The notes under the pieces are model-generated. The model ran no database searches, was not told the DNA's origin, and was given only the letters and a program-made list of their open reading frames with translations. The position numbers and the translations under genes were made by a program. 28,443 bases of DNA from a virus. Shown piece after piece: positions 17,019-26,087 of this stretch. The DNA is taken from positions 1-28,443 of the IMG/VR virus record IMGVR_UViG_3300009076_000032. The stretch is one strand, 5' to 3'. The stretch's first letter is position 1. The number at the start of each line of letters is the position of its first letter.

Positions 17019-20000
17019 ATGATAATGAACGAAGAAGCATTAAAACAATTATATACACTTTCTAAAGAAGAAGGTTATAACAAAACATTTGAAGAGTTTA
17101 AGTCCTTAATGTCTCAGAACTCTGATGCAGTAAATACAATGTACAAGACAGCTCAGTCAAATGGTTATGAAAAAAATATTGAAAGCTTTGAGATTTTAGT
17201 TGGCTTAAAAAAAAAAGAAAATTTACAGGATATTTCTCCAATGGAAGATATGGCTTCACCTACGGAGATTACCTTTTCGGATGCTTCAAAAATAATAGAA
17301 AAAGATGAGGAAGTTGCTATATCTGAAGTAAACTCATTACTTGCTGGAAAAGGTTTTTCAGTACAAGAAACAGGAGCAGGAGATGCTTTAAAGATTGTAG
17401 ACAATATAACAGGTGTAGAAACTGAGATAGACTTACAGCCTATTGATTTTTTTGGAGGAAACGAAGAAAAAGAAAAACAAACTAATAAACTACTAGCCTT
17501 AGTAAACTCCAAGAATACATTAAAAAGAAGAGCACTATCTGACAACACGCTTTCTGGATTTATAGAAAACAAAAATAAATATCTAGCGAAACTAGAGGAT
17601 GACTTCCCTCAGTTTACTTTTGAACGCACACCTGAAGGTGTCAAAGTGTCTAAAGGAGATTCAACTGAAACCTTTGACTTTTTTGTAGGTCAAGGAGGAG
17701 GTGCTACTGCTACTGAAAAATTCTCTAAAATAAACAAATTTATATTCGACAATATAGATGACAAAGAAGCGTCAGAGATATACAAAAATAAATCAGCAAA
17801 AACATATATTAAGACCATGAAAGATATTGATGCCATAAAGAGTAAGGTTGATATATCTGATGAAGTTGTTTCTAAAGATGTTTACAATAAAGATTACTTT
17901 TCGAAGTTATTTATAAGACTAGAGGCAGAGGGAATTGAATTTAACCCAGAAGCAAGAAAAGAACTAGAGAAAGGTCAGACCTACGAACCAGCAACAGAAT
18001 ATGACCCTGGTAGCCTTAAAGATTTTAATGAACAAGATATAAAGAATGGTATTCGGAAATATTTTTCTAACAATTCAGAAGCCTTAAAAGTAATAAATAA
18101 CTTCGAAAAGTATGAAAGAAGCTCTGTTCTAAAGCAAAAGATTGACAGAGCTACTAAACTGAAAATAGAAAACTATTACGACAACCTTCCAAACAGAGAA
18201 GGGGTCAGACAACTTGTTCTTCAAAAAAACAAGGATATAAATTCTAAGGAGGCTGATGTGATTACTAGGCTTGAACTAGCTAAGTCAGACTACGTAGGAA
18301 TGTTTTCATACGCGAAAGAAAAAATAGCCTCTATAGTAAAAAATAATCCTGAATTAAGTGTAAAGTTGCAATACGATGAATCAAGTAATTTAATTTCTAT
18401 TTCATATTCAGAGAAAAATAAAGAACTTGAATTATTACAGAACCAAATAAACCAGAGGTTAAGTGATTTCACTAACTTGATAAAGAAATCTGAACTAGAT
18501 TTAGGTGAGATGAATTCAGGCAAAGAAAATATAGAATATTTCTTGGATGCGTCAAAAAGAAACTACAATAATATAGACATTGCTTACACAGATTTAAAGA
18601 ACGCATCCAAAGGATTGGCGGGTGATTTTATAACTGTTGCTAGTTTAGCAAAAGAAGGTTTAGGCCTTGAAGGAATAAATATAGGAGGTGTAACACTTCC
18701 TGTAGAACTTTTAAGATCTCAAGTTAGCGCAGAGAAACAAAAAGACATGGAAAGGGTGGATCAGTTTTATGAGACCAAAAGGACTTACGATGAAGTTGAT
18801 GGTCTGGGGAACGCTATGGTGTTCTCATTAAGAGAGCTCGCTACACAGACTCCTAATATCGCTTTAGCAATTGCTACATCTGGTGCAGGAACCTCTTTAG
18901 GTCTTTCTAGGGCAGCTATATCAACCCTAGTATCTACACAGTTTGGGGTTTCATCTGCAGGAGCAAAGTATGATGAGTTAACGACTAGACAAAATTATGC
19001 TAAAACAGCCAAGAAAGGTCTAAAAGAGTTAGAACTAATAAAGGAAAACATAAGTACACAGGAATACCTAAGCCAAAAATACGAACTAGAAAGGGCAATA
19101 GAGGATGGAAATATTACACCACTACAAAAAACAGGGGCAGTTCTAGCTACAGGAGCTATTGAGTTTGGGGTTTCAAGGTTTATTGGTACTGTACCTAACT
19201 CTATCAACGTTATAAAGAATTTTAAGAAGCCAGGGAAGTTTTTGGATGATATACTAATGTCTAATAGGAAATCTGTCTTAAAGAAGCTAGGAGAAGCTGG
19301 TGGAAAGGTAACTAAGGCTACAGTAGGTGAGATAGTTGAAGAAGAGAGTATAGAAATTCTTGGTCAGGTTAGTGACTTTGCGTTACTAGGTGATAAGGTT
19401 GACTTCTCAAACCTAGATGATATACTTGTTACGTCAGTAATAACCTCTGGTGCGATGAATGTTCCAGGGATTGCTTACTCAAGTATAGTTACAAACATAA
19501 ACAATAAGAGGTACAACTCTAAGATAGAGTCAAATATAACTAGAATAAATGAGTTGAAGAAACTTTTAAAGAATCCAGACTTAAAAGAATCTAACAGAAA
19601 AAGCATACACGCCAACATAACTAATGAGATAATAAAAATATCCAATGTAGCAAGTGAAATGGAGGCTGACGCACTATTAGTTGGAGCTGATAACATAAAG
19701 GAGCTTTTAGTTATGTCAGATGTTGAGAGGTCTTTATATAAAAAAGCTGGTATAAAACCTTACGACAGTGAGCAAATAAAACAAGCAAAAATAAAGTCAC
19801 ACGTAGATTCCTTAGACAAGGAAGATGGCCAACAGTATAAAGATAACTTAAAGTACATAAGTGAAAAAAGAAACGAAATACTAGGAGACTTAAACTACGA
19901 AACAGCAATAGAGGAAGTATTTGGTGAGAAAGGAAAAGAAATTGCTGAGGAGCTAGATGACAAACTTTCTCCAAAAGAAAAGTACACAAAAGTTTATGAG

Positions 20001-23000
20001 GCTATAAAGGATGATATAAACAAAGAATCTGTAAAGGAATACAATAAAATTAAGGAGGTTGTAGATTTTGCAAACAGGATGGATGAAAACCCTGACTCAC
20101 TAACAGATGAAGAGTTTAATTTTTACACAGAAAACAAGGACTTAGTTGATAGGGTAATAACTGAAAGAAAAGATCAAAGAAAGAAGCAGGAACTATTTAC
20201 ATTGACTAACAAAGTTATAACAAATCCTGATAATTTGTCAGAAGCTGAATCAAAGCTATATGAAGATAACAAGGAATCTGTAGATAAAAATATAGAAGAT
20301 ATAAAGAAAGCAAACCCTGATGTAGTAAATCAAGTAATTGCAGCAAAGAAAGCTTTATCTGGAGTTTTGGGAGATGTTACATTCAAACTATATGAGAGTG
20401 AACAAGAGTATGCTGATACCACAGGAGAAGAAGTTGGAGACACTAGTAGTGGTGAATACAGTGTAGAGAAAAAACAAATAAGCATAAACCTAAGCAACGC
20501 TACAAGTACAACTGTCGCACACGAAGTGTTTCATGCTATATTATTGTCTAAAGGTATGAGTGACAAAGAAGCAACTCGTCTTACCAACTCTATGCTTAAA
20601 TCCGCATATAAGTTTACGTCTAAAGATTTAAAAAAGAAAATAACTGACTTCTCTAAAGGATATAAAAAATCTTTGCAAAGCGAAGAAAGTATGGCCGAGT
20701 TATTTGGTATATTGTCTAGTGAATACAAAACATTAAACAAACAAGACCAGGGTATAATAAAAAGATTTTTAGACAAGTTAGCTAAGTTATTTAAGCTTAA
20801 ACAATTTACTGATGCAGAGGTTGTAGACCTATTAAACGTATTATCAAGAAAGGTTGCTAGAGGTCAAAAAATAAAAAGCGAAGATGTAAAGGTTATTTCA
20901 GAAAAAAATAGTAAGTTTGCAAAGAAAAAAATACAAAGATATGGAAGAGATAGAAAAAGAATTACAGAACTATCCAAGTTATTGGAGACCTACACTAAAG
21001 AGACTAGCAAAACAAGGGGGATCGATAAAAGAAATGTACGAAAAACTGAAAGAGTTGGATCAGTTGACTTAGATATAATCGCAGAGTACGATCTTAACAA
21101 TATTGTAGATGACGGTATAACTAAAGTTTTTCCTAGATTTCAGGGAGTTCAAAAAGTTTATGAAATAACTAACGGTAAGGCATACAGAAAACTTATGGTT
21201 AGCTCTTTAAAAAATAGCCCGTTTGCTTCATCCGTTACAGTACACAAAGAATCAGAATTCAACGAAATGAGAATGTTCGTTACTGAAGATGGATCTACAG
21301 GTGTTACTATGGATAAAGAAGGTTTCTTAGGTGGAGCTTTTTCAAATGGATCAAGAAAAAATAATCTAAGTCAGTTAATGGTTTTAGGTATAAAAGAAGG
21401 TGCTACTACAGTTGAAGCTTTTCATACAATACTACCTGATTACTATACTAAATTTGGTTTTAAAGCAGTAGCAAAAACATCATTCAATGATGATTATAAA
21501 CCTATGATATCTAATGGATATTCTTTAAAAGATTGGGATTATGATACTTACAAAGAATTTAATAACGGTAGGCCTGATGTTGTTTTCTTTATCTATGATG
21601 GAGGAGATAGAAATACCATAGAAGATAGATTAGATACCTTCGGAGAATACCAAGAGAATACAGTAAAAGCATTTGATAAAGAAGGTTATGTAGACGCTGA
21701 AAACTTCATGCAACAAAAAGCTGTGGAATCTTTCACAACACAAGAAACACAAGACTTTAGTGTATTAGATAATATTTCAAATACTCCTGAAGACTGGGGT
21801 AGCTCTTCTGACAGGAAACAGCTTAGAACAAAGCCAGATCCTAAGACTACAATAAAAGCTTACAAGTTATTTAGAGTTTCTGAGGATCAGCCAGGGAAAA
21901 TATTTCCTTTATTTGTAGATGCTAACACACCTGTTGAAGTAGGCCTTTGGATTGATGCCGATATGGCGGAAGGCTATTCTTTTCAAGGTAAGAACGGCCA
22001 CTTCTATATACCATCAACAAGTTACGAAACTGTTAATGAATCTACAGGTAAAAAAGAGAAGAGAAAAACTGGAGCTAAAATAGAGATACCTAACGATAAA
22101 GTTAAACAAGAACTTATTGATGGAGGATTCCTTCCTAAAGGTTCTAACGCAAAGAATATAACTAGTTTAGCTAGAAGGCCAGGGTGGCATGCAGGAGACT
22201 CTCCTATGTCAACACATCTTGGTAGCAAAACAGGTGGTTCTAATATAGTAAACACAAGGTCATCTAATCAAGTATGGGCAGAGATAGAGGTTCCTGCTGA
22301 TGTCGATTGGCAAGAAATAGCTAACAGTGAAGCTAGTTTCAAGAAGAATGGGGACATGATTGTTAAGAGTGCTCAAATAACAGATAGGATACCAGAGGAT
22401 GGTTACTACAAGTATAAGACAAATCCAACAATGACGGGATCTTGGATTATATCTGGGGCAATAAAAGTAAACAGAATACTTTCTGACGAACAGGTTGCTG
22501 AGATTAATAATGATTTTGGTGTAAAGGATTTAGACAGATTAAAGCCAATGGATTTATCTAAGTACGGTTTTAAGGCAGAAAAATCTCCAGAAGGTAGAGT
22601 TAGGAAACAAACTTTTTTGACTGAGGATGTTAACAAAGCTCTTGAAGAAAAGGCAAGTCAAAAAAATAAAGTAAAAGCGACAAGAAAAATTAGAGAGAAA
22701 ATTCTTGATAGACAAACAAGAATAAAAGACTTATTAAAAGGTATTGGCTCTAAAGAGTCTCAAAGAACACATGACTTATTAGTAACAAGAGCAGGAGCTT
22801 CAGGTAACGCAAGCCTTAGGTTTAAAGAGGCCGATGAAAAAATATACAATGGGTTGTCTAAGACTGACATTGTGGACCTTAATGAGGTTATATACCTTAA
22901 AAGGATTATATCTATAAACAAAAACAGGGTAAAAAACAAAAGGCCTTTATATGTTGGTTACAAAGGTATTGACTCTACTAAGGCTGTGAGTATGCTTAAC

Positions 23001-25394
23001 ACTATAAAAGCTCAGGTTGGTTCTGAGAAGTTTAATGTACTAAAGGAAAGAGCAGACGTATACTTCGATGTCTTCAACGAAAGTCTAAAGAGAATGTACG
23101 ATGCTCAATTAATTTCAGAGGATGTATATAACAAATTAAAGGATGAAGAGTACTCTCCTATAAAGACTATAAAGTACTTGATTCCTGACAACATTAACGA
23201 TACTGAAGCAAGCAGAATAAGTAGCATAACAGGTTTAGCTCCGGATGTTATAAAGACTTTAAGTAACGAGAATAAGAACGAGATAATACTTGATTCTAGG
23301 TGGTTATTACAAAGTAACATATCAATGATTGAATCTAGGGTATTTGAGAATAGGTTGTTTAACTCTTTCTTTGATGCATACAACGAGTTAAGTAAAGAAG
23401 AAAAAGATTCATTCAGTAACATAATTAAGGAAAATCCTGTTGTAGGTAAAACTAAAGCTGGTAAACCTATTTTCTTGTATGATAACACACCTGTGCCACA
23501 AGGGTTTGCTAAATTAGAATTCGTAAAGGACGGAATAAAAACAAGCCTCGTAATGGATCAAGCTTACGCAAATCAACTACTTGACCTAAAGAAAGACCAA
23601 GGCAATATATCTCAATGGGTTAAGAAACTTACATTAGTTAATGTGTTGAGATTTATGGCAACATCAGGTAACCCTCTATTTATTGTAGGTAACACAGCTG
23701 TCGATTTTACTAACATACTGTTACTTTCAAATACTTATTCAAACAATAAATTCGTAGCCGCACCTGAACTCGCTTATGATTTTATAAAAAACTCACTAAG
23801 AAAAGGTTTCGGAACAAAAGAATACAAAGAAATCTACAAAGAGTTTATAGAACATGGGGGTAGTATGGACTTCTTATCTTCGGATGGATTGAAAGCCATA
23901 CAAGGAATAAAGTCAGAAAACTATGTGGTTAATGCTGCTACATCTACAATGAAAGGAATAGGTGGTTTACTAAGTTATCTTGGTGAGACATCTGAACTAT
24001 CCTTTAGATTAGCTGTATACGAAAAAGCTAAGCAGAACAATATAAAGAAGTTTGAAAAAGAGAACAATAGAAAACCTACAGAAAAAGAATTACAAGACAT
24101 AATGTTCTCCTCTGCAAGAGAATCTAGAGAGACAATTGACTTCAATCAAGGTGGATCAGTAGTTAAACAGTTTGACCAAGTTTTTCCATACTTAAATGCT
24201 GCTACTCAAGGTTTTAGAAAAGGTGTTGACTTTGCTAACGATAATCCTAAACAGTTTGCTTCAAATGTATTACAGTTTATGATTTTCTCTGGAGGACTTG
24301 CAGCAGCTTCAATGATGATGTTGTTTAAAGCTTTAGATGATGAAGATGATGTTAACGATGTATTTAAGAGTATAAGCCAATATGAAAAATCAAATTATCA
24401 TATATTCTTTACTGGAAAAAGAACTGAAGACGGAGAGTTTGATTACATTAGAGTAAAGAAATTGCCGCTACTTTCTGTTGCTGCAACAATGGCGGAACAA
24501 CTAACAATAAAGACATTGATGAGTAGTAGAGGTATTGATTATGATATGAATACAGAAGCTCTTGGAAAGAGTATTGAAAGCGCTTTACCATTTGTTCCAA
24601 CTCTAAAGAATGTTCTAACAAGAAACCCTGTACTTTCTGCTTTAATAACAGGATACACAAATTATGACTTGTTTTATGACCAAGAGGTATTTAGAAATCC
24701 TAAAAACCTAAAGTTAGAAGATAGAGCTAAAGGGGCTTATGATGACAGGGTGGCTACTATATACAAAGACTTAGGTAATGTGTTTGACTTCTCTCCTAAG
24801 ATAGCTCAAGCTTCTATAGAGAAAATTATAACAAGCGAAAACACTAACCCATTAGTAGGGTTGTTTTACTCTGGTTATGATAAAATGTTTAAGGAAGATA
24901 CTGAGTTAGGTAAAGAGTTAGATGGTGTTGTAAATAATGTTCTAAAGAGTTCTAAGAGAAAAGTTTTAAGAACCACAAACAAAAAACTTATAACTTATGC
25001 TGAAGATGATTTTGCTGAAATGGAAGAGAAGGCCATTGAGACAGAAATTTATAGAAAAGAGACAAAGATAAAGAACGCTATAAAAAACAATGACCTAACT
25101 CAAAAAGAATTAAAGGATTTGATAGTTGAGAACTTTGAACCTATTGACTACAAGAGATACTGGAAGAAGTTTACTACATATGCTAGAACAAAGGATGTTG
25201 ATTACTCTATACTTGATATAATTTATGAGCAAAACCCTGAGGTGCAAGGACTTAAATTGTATAATAAATTTGGAGCTGACCTAGACGACAAGGAAAAGAG
25301 GGAATTATCAAAAGTATTTAGAGCAGCAAAAAGAAAGTGGTCTAAAAAAGGATTGTACTACTACAAGAAAAAGATACGAGAAATGGAAAAGTAA
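17019..25394 (+). CDS. Giant multidomain virion-ejected 'polyvalent'-type protein with metallopeptidase motif
   Basis: A 2791-residue protein, last gene of the late block, probably packaged and injected. Visible parts in order: two N-terminal repeats of the pattern LY..(16)..GY....E.F..L (residues about 11-60); a Gly/Ala/Ser-rich, potentially membrane-active segment (about 598-655, 'IALAIATSGAGTSLGLSRAA'); a charged helical region with a duplicated about 46-residue unit (NPDSLTDEE..YTENK near 1024, NPDNLSEAE..YEDNK near 1069); a zincin motif HEVFH at 1168-1172 with a likely third ligand E1227 in ESMAE; a GNAT-like segment ending YYTKFGFKAV (about 1380-1530); a domain beginning KLFRVSEDQPGKIFPLFVD (about 1616-1830), which I associate with large phage and mobile-element polyvalent proteins; and a C-terminal region (about 2100-2490) resembling LPD38, with ARESRETIDF and FPYLNAATQGF. 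No RNA polymerase DxDGD motif is visible. ATG 17019 or 17025 could be the start. Confidence 0.75.
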   Translation: MIMNEEALKQLYTLSKEEGYNKTFEEFKSLMSQNSDAVNTMYKTAQSNGYEKNIESFEILVGLKKKENLQDISPMEDMASPTEITFSDASKIIEKDEEVAISEVNSLLAGKGFSVQETGAGDALKIVDNITGVETEIDLQPIDFFGGNEEKEKQTNKLLALVNSKNTLKRRALSDNTLSGFIENKNKYLAKLEDDFPQFTFERTPEGVKVSKGDSTETFDFFVGQGGGATATEKFSKINKFIFDNIDDKEASEIYKNKSAKTYIKTMKDIDAIKSKVDISDEVVSKDVYNKDYFSKLFIRLEAEGIEFNPEARKELEKGQTYEPATEYDPGSLKDFNEQDIKNGIRKYFSNNSEALKVINNFEKYERSSVLKQKIDRATKLKIENYYDNLPNREGVRQLVLQKNKDINSKEADVITRLELAKSDYVGMFSYAKEKIASIVKNNPELSVKLQYDESSNLISISYSEKNKELELLQNQINQRLSDFTNLIKKSELDLGEMNSGKENIEYFLDASKRNYNNIDIAYTDLKNASKGLAGDFITVASLAKEGLGLEGINIGGVTLPVELLRSQVSAEKQKDMERVDQFYETKRTYDEVDGLGNAMVFSLRELATQTPNIALAIATSGAGTSLGLSRAAISTLVSTQFGVSSAGAKYDELTTRQNYAKTAKKGLKELELIKENISTQEYLSQKYELERAIEDGNITPLQKTGAVLATGAIEFGVSRFIGTVPNSINVIKNFKKPGKFLDDILMSNRKSVLKKLGEAGGKVTKATVGEIVEEESIEILGQVSDFALLGDKVDFSNLDDILVTSVITSGAMNVPGIAYSSIVTNINNKRYNSKIESNITRINELKKLLKNPDLKESNRKSIHANITNEIIKISNVASEMEADALLVGADNIKELLVMSDVERSLYKKAGIKPYDSEQIKQAKIKSHVDSLDKEDGQQYKDNLKYISEKRNEILGDLNYETAIEEVFGEKGKEIAEELDDKLSPKEKYTKVYEAIKDDINKESVKEYNKIKEVVDFANRMDENPDSLTDEEFNFYTENKDLVDRVITERKDQRKKQELFTLTNKVITNPDNLSEAESKLYEDNKESVDKNIEDIKKANPDVVNQVIAAKKALSGVLGDVTFKLYESEQEYADTTGEEVGDTSSGEYSVEKKQISINLSNATSTTVAHEVFHAILLSKGMSDKEATRLTNSMLKSAYKFTSKDLKKKITDFSKGYKKSLQSEESMAELFGILSSEYKTLNKQDQGIIKRFLDKLAKLFKLKQFTDAEVVDLLNVLSRKVARGQKIKSEDVKVISEKNSKFAKKKIQRYGRDRKRITELSKLLETYTKETSKTRGIDKRNVRKTERVGSVDLDIIAEYDLNNIVDDGITKVFPRFQGVQKVYEITNGKAYRKLMVSSLKNSPFASSVTVHKESEFNEMRMFVTEDGSTGVTMDKEGFLGGAFSNGSRKNNLSQLMVLGIKEGATTVEAFHTILPDYYTKFGFKAVAKTSFNDDYKPMISNGYSLKDWDYDTYKEFNNGRPDVVFFIYDGGDRNTIEDRLDTFGEYQENTVKAFDKEGYVDAENFMQQKAVESFTTQETQDFSVLDNISNTPEDWGSSSDRKQLRTKPDPKTTIKAYKLFRVSEDQPGKIFPLFVDANTPVEVGLWIDADMAEGYSFQGKNGHFYIPSTSYETVNESTGKKEKRKTGAKIEIPNDKVKQELIDGGFLPKGSNAKNITSLARRPGWHAGDSPMSTHLGSKTGGSNIVNTRSSNQVWAEIEVPADVDWQEIANSEASFKKNGDMIVKSAQITDRIPEDGYYKYKTNPTMTGSWIISGAIKVNRILSDEQVAEINNDFGVKDLDRLKPMDLSKYGFKAEKSPEGRVRKQTFLTEDVNKALEEKASQKNKVKATRKIREKILDRQTRIKDLLKGIGSKESQRTHDLLVTRAGASGNASLRFKEADEKIYNGLSKTDIVDLNEVIYLKRIISINKNRVKNKRPLYVGYKGIDSTKAVSMLNTIKAQVGSEKFNVLKERADVYFDVFNESLKRMYDAQLISEDVYNKLKDEEYSPIKTIKYLIPDNINDTEASRISSITGLAPDVIKTLSNENKNEIILDSRWLLQSNISMIESRVFENRLFNSFFDAYNELSKEEKDSFSNIIKENPVVGKTKAGKPIFLYDNTPVPQGFAKLEFVKDGIKTSLVMDQAYANQLLDLKKDQGNISQWVKKLTLVNVLRFMATSGNPLFIVGNTAVDFTNILLLSNTYSNNKFVAAPELAYDFIKNSLRKGFGTKEYKEIYKEFIEHGGSMDFLSSDGLKAIQGIKSENYVVNAATSTMKGIGGLLSYLGETSELSFRLAVYEKAKQNNIKKFEKENNRKPTEKELQDIMFSSARESRETIDFNQGGSVVKQFDQVFPYLNAATQGFRKGVDFANDNPKQFASNVLQFMIFSGGLAAASMMMLFKALDDEDDVNDVFKSISQYEKSNYHIFFTGKRTEDGEFDYIRVKKLPLLSVAATMAEQLTIKTLMSSRGIDYDMNTEALGKSIESALPFVPTLKNVLTRNPVLSALITGYTNYDLFYDQEVFRNPKNLKLEDRAKGAYDDRVATIYKDLGNVFDFSPKIAQASIEKIITSENTNPLVGLFYSGYDKMFKEDTELGKELDGVVNNVLKSSKRKVLRTTNKKLITYAEDDFAEMEEKAIETEIYRKETKIKNAIKNNDLTQKELKDLIVENFEPIDYKRYWKKFTTYARTKDVDYSILDIIYEQNPEVQGLKLYNKFGADLDDKEKRELSKVFRAAKRKWSKKGLYYYKKKIREMEK
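17207..17216 (+). other. Ten-adenine homopolymer inside the giant gene
   Basis: The run reads through codons TTA-AAA-AAA-AAA-GAA just after the N-terminal LY/GY repeats (residue about 63). Gain or loss of one A leads to a stop within about 30 codons in either frame. It is therefore a candidate slippage site that would yield a short product made of the repeat domain alone. Confidence 0.4.
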
Positions 25395-25417
25395 ATAGAG
25401 GGGTTACTCCCTCTATT
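25394..25417. terminator. Convergent bidirectional terminator candidate
   Basis: AATAGAGGG (25394-25402), loop GTTACT, CCCTCTATT (25409-25417) is a perfect 9-bp stem between two convergent gene blocks; it includes the last base of one stop codon and the stop of the other gene (25413-25415). On the - strand it is followed by a moderately T-rich stretch (TTTACTTTTCC). On the + strand the T tract is poor, so termination may be mainly leftward. Confidence 0.6.
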
Positions 25418-25769
25418 CTACCTTAGTAATCATTACTTGTGTGTTGCTTATAGCTTGTTCTTTGTTCTCAAAGAAGTTGTTAACGTACTCTGAGAAAACG
25501 ATTGCCTCAGGCTCCGGTAATGAAGCTATCTGAGATATCATTCTGTGCTTCAAGTTCATAGCATTTATTGCCATCTCTTGGTCCAATGAAAAAACTCTGT
25601 CGTAAGCTTTACCTACGTTTGACTCTAAGGTTCTCTTGAACATGTTACCATGCTTCTTAAGTAACCCATTTAGTTTGTACTCATCCATTATTTCTAGAGC
25701 AAGTTGAAGTGTAAAAACTAACTCCATACCTGTTCTAACTACTGCTACATTATCAGATGCTTTATCCAT
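25413..25769 (-). CDS. Small helical protein, unknown function
   Basis: A 118-residue protein, last gene of the leftward block. It is predicted almost entirely helical: 'GMELVFTLQLALEIMDEYKL' (residues about 14-33) and a mid-region with KxxxL patterns ('LLKKHGNMFKRTLESNVGKAY'-type, about 36-56 in outline). It has no Cys and no membrane segment. Its first 25 nt overlap the end of the upstream membrane-protein gene. I recognise this composition from small conserved proteins near lysis or late genes of marine phages but know no function. The ATG start at 25769 is the only good option. Confidence 0.62.
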   Translation of the reverse strand: MDKASDNVAVVRTGMELVFTLQLALEIMDEYKLNGLLKKHGNMFKRTLESNVGKAYDRVFSLDQEMAINAMNLKHRMISQIASLPEPEAIVFSEYVNNFFENKEQAISNTQVMITKVE

Positions 25770-26029
25770 GCTATTAATCCATTTATATTAAGTGCTACTA
25801 AATTCCATTGCTTCCTGTAAACTACCTGAATGATGACAAGAACAAAACCAACTACATAGAGTGTAGGTTCTATTGTCCACTGAGCGGCAATCAAAAAACC
25901 ACTGCCCATGTATCCAATCCTTGTAGCAATCTTTTGCTCTACAGGTATTTTCTTGTTTTCTGCAAAAGAATTAACTATCTTTTCCTTCACACTCGTCAAG
26001 CATCTGTTGTAGTGATCTAATAAGAACAT
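25745..26029 (-). CDS. Small membrane protein (holin candidate)
   Basis: A 94-residue protein if started at ATG 26029. Two hydrophobic stretches are evident: 'IGYMGSGFLIAAQWTI' (residues about 38-53) and 'LYVVGFVLVIIQVVY' (about 57-71), followed by a basic-aromatic patch and a weakly hydrophobic C-terminal helix (ALNINGLIAWIKHLIM). The size and paired membrane segments suit a phage holin or other inner-membrane protein, but no lysin is adjacent in this window, so function is inference. A GTG at 25990 in the same frame gives an 81-residue product beginning KEKIVNSFAENKK. That start reduces the overlap with the 38-residue frame upstream from 59 to 20 nt and may be the true one. Confidence 0.6.
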   Translation of the reverse strand: MFLLDHYNRCLTSVKEKIVNSFAENKKIPVEQKIATRIGYMGSGFLIAAQWTIEPTLYVVGFVLVIIQVVYRKQWNLVALNINGLIAWIKHLIM

Positions 26030-26087
26030 AATTAGGGTTGTCTTTTAACTTCTCAGTTATGATTGCTGTTATTAATAAGTGATTCAT
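25971..26087 (-). CDS. Overlapping 38-residue reading frame
   Basis: ATG at 26087-26085, TAA at 25973-25971. The product starts MNHLLITAIITEKLKDN and continues to a helical, acidic end (SLQQMLDECEGKDS). It overlaps the end of the dATP/dGTP diphosphohydrolase-like gene by 35 nt and the start of the membrane-protein frame. Its amphipathic composition looks protein-like, and it fills what would otherwise be a short gap in a tightly packed operon. No family is recognised. Confidence 0.5.
   Translation of the reverse strand: MNHLLITAIITEKLKDNPNYVLIRSLQQMLDECEGKDS

Noticed and set aside
17019-25394. Virion RNA polymerase
   Set aside because: No DxDGD-type catalytic motif was found by eye in the protein; other domains are visible instead.
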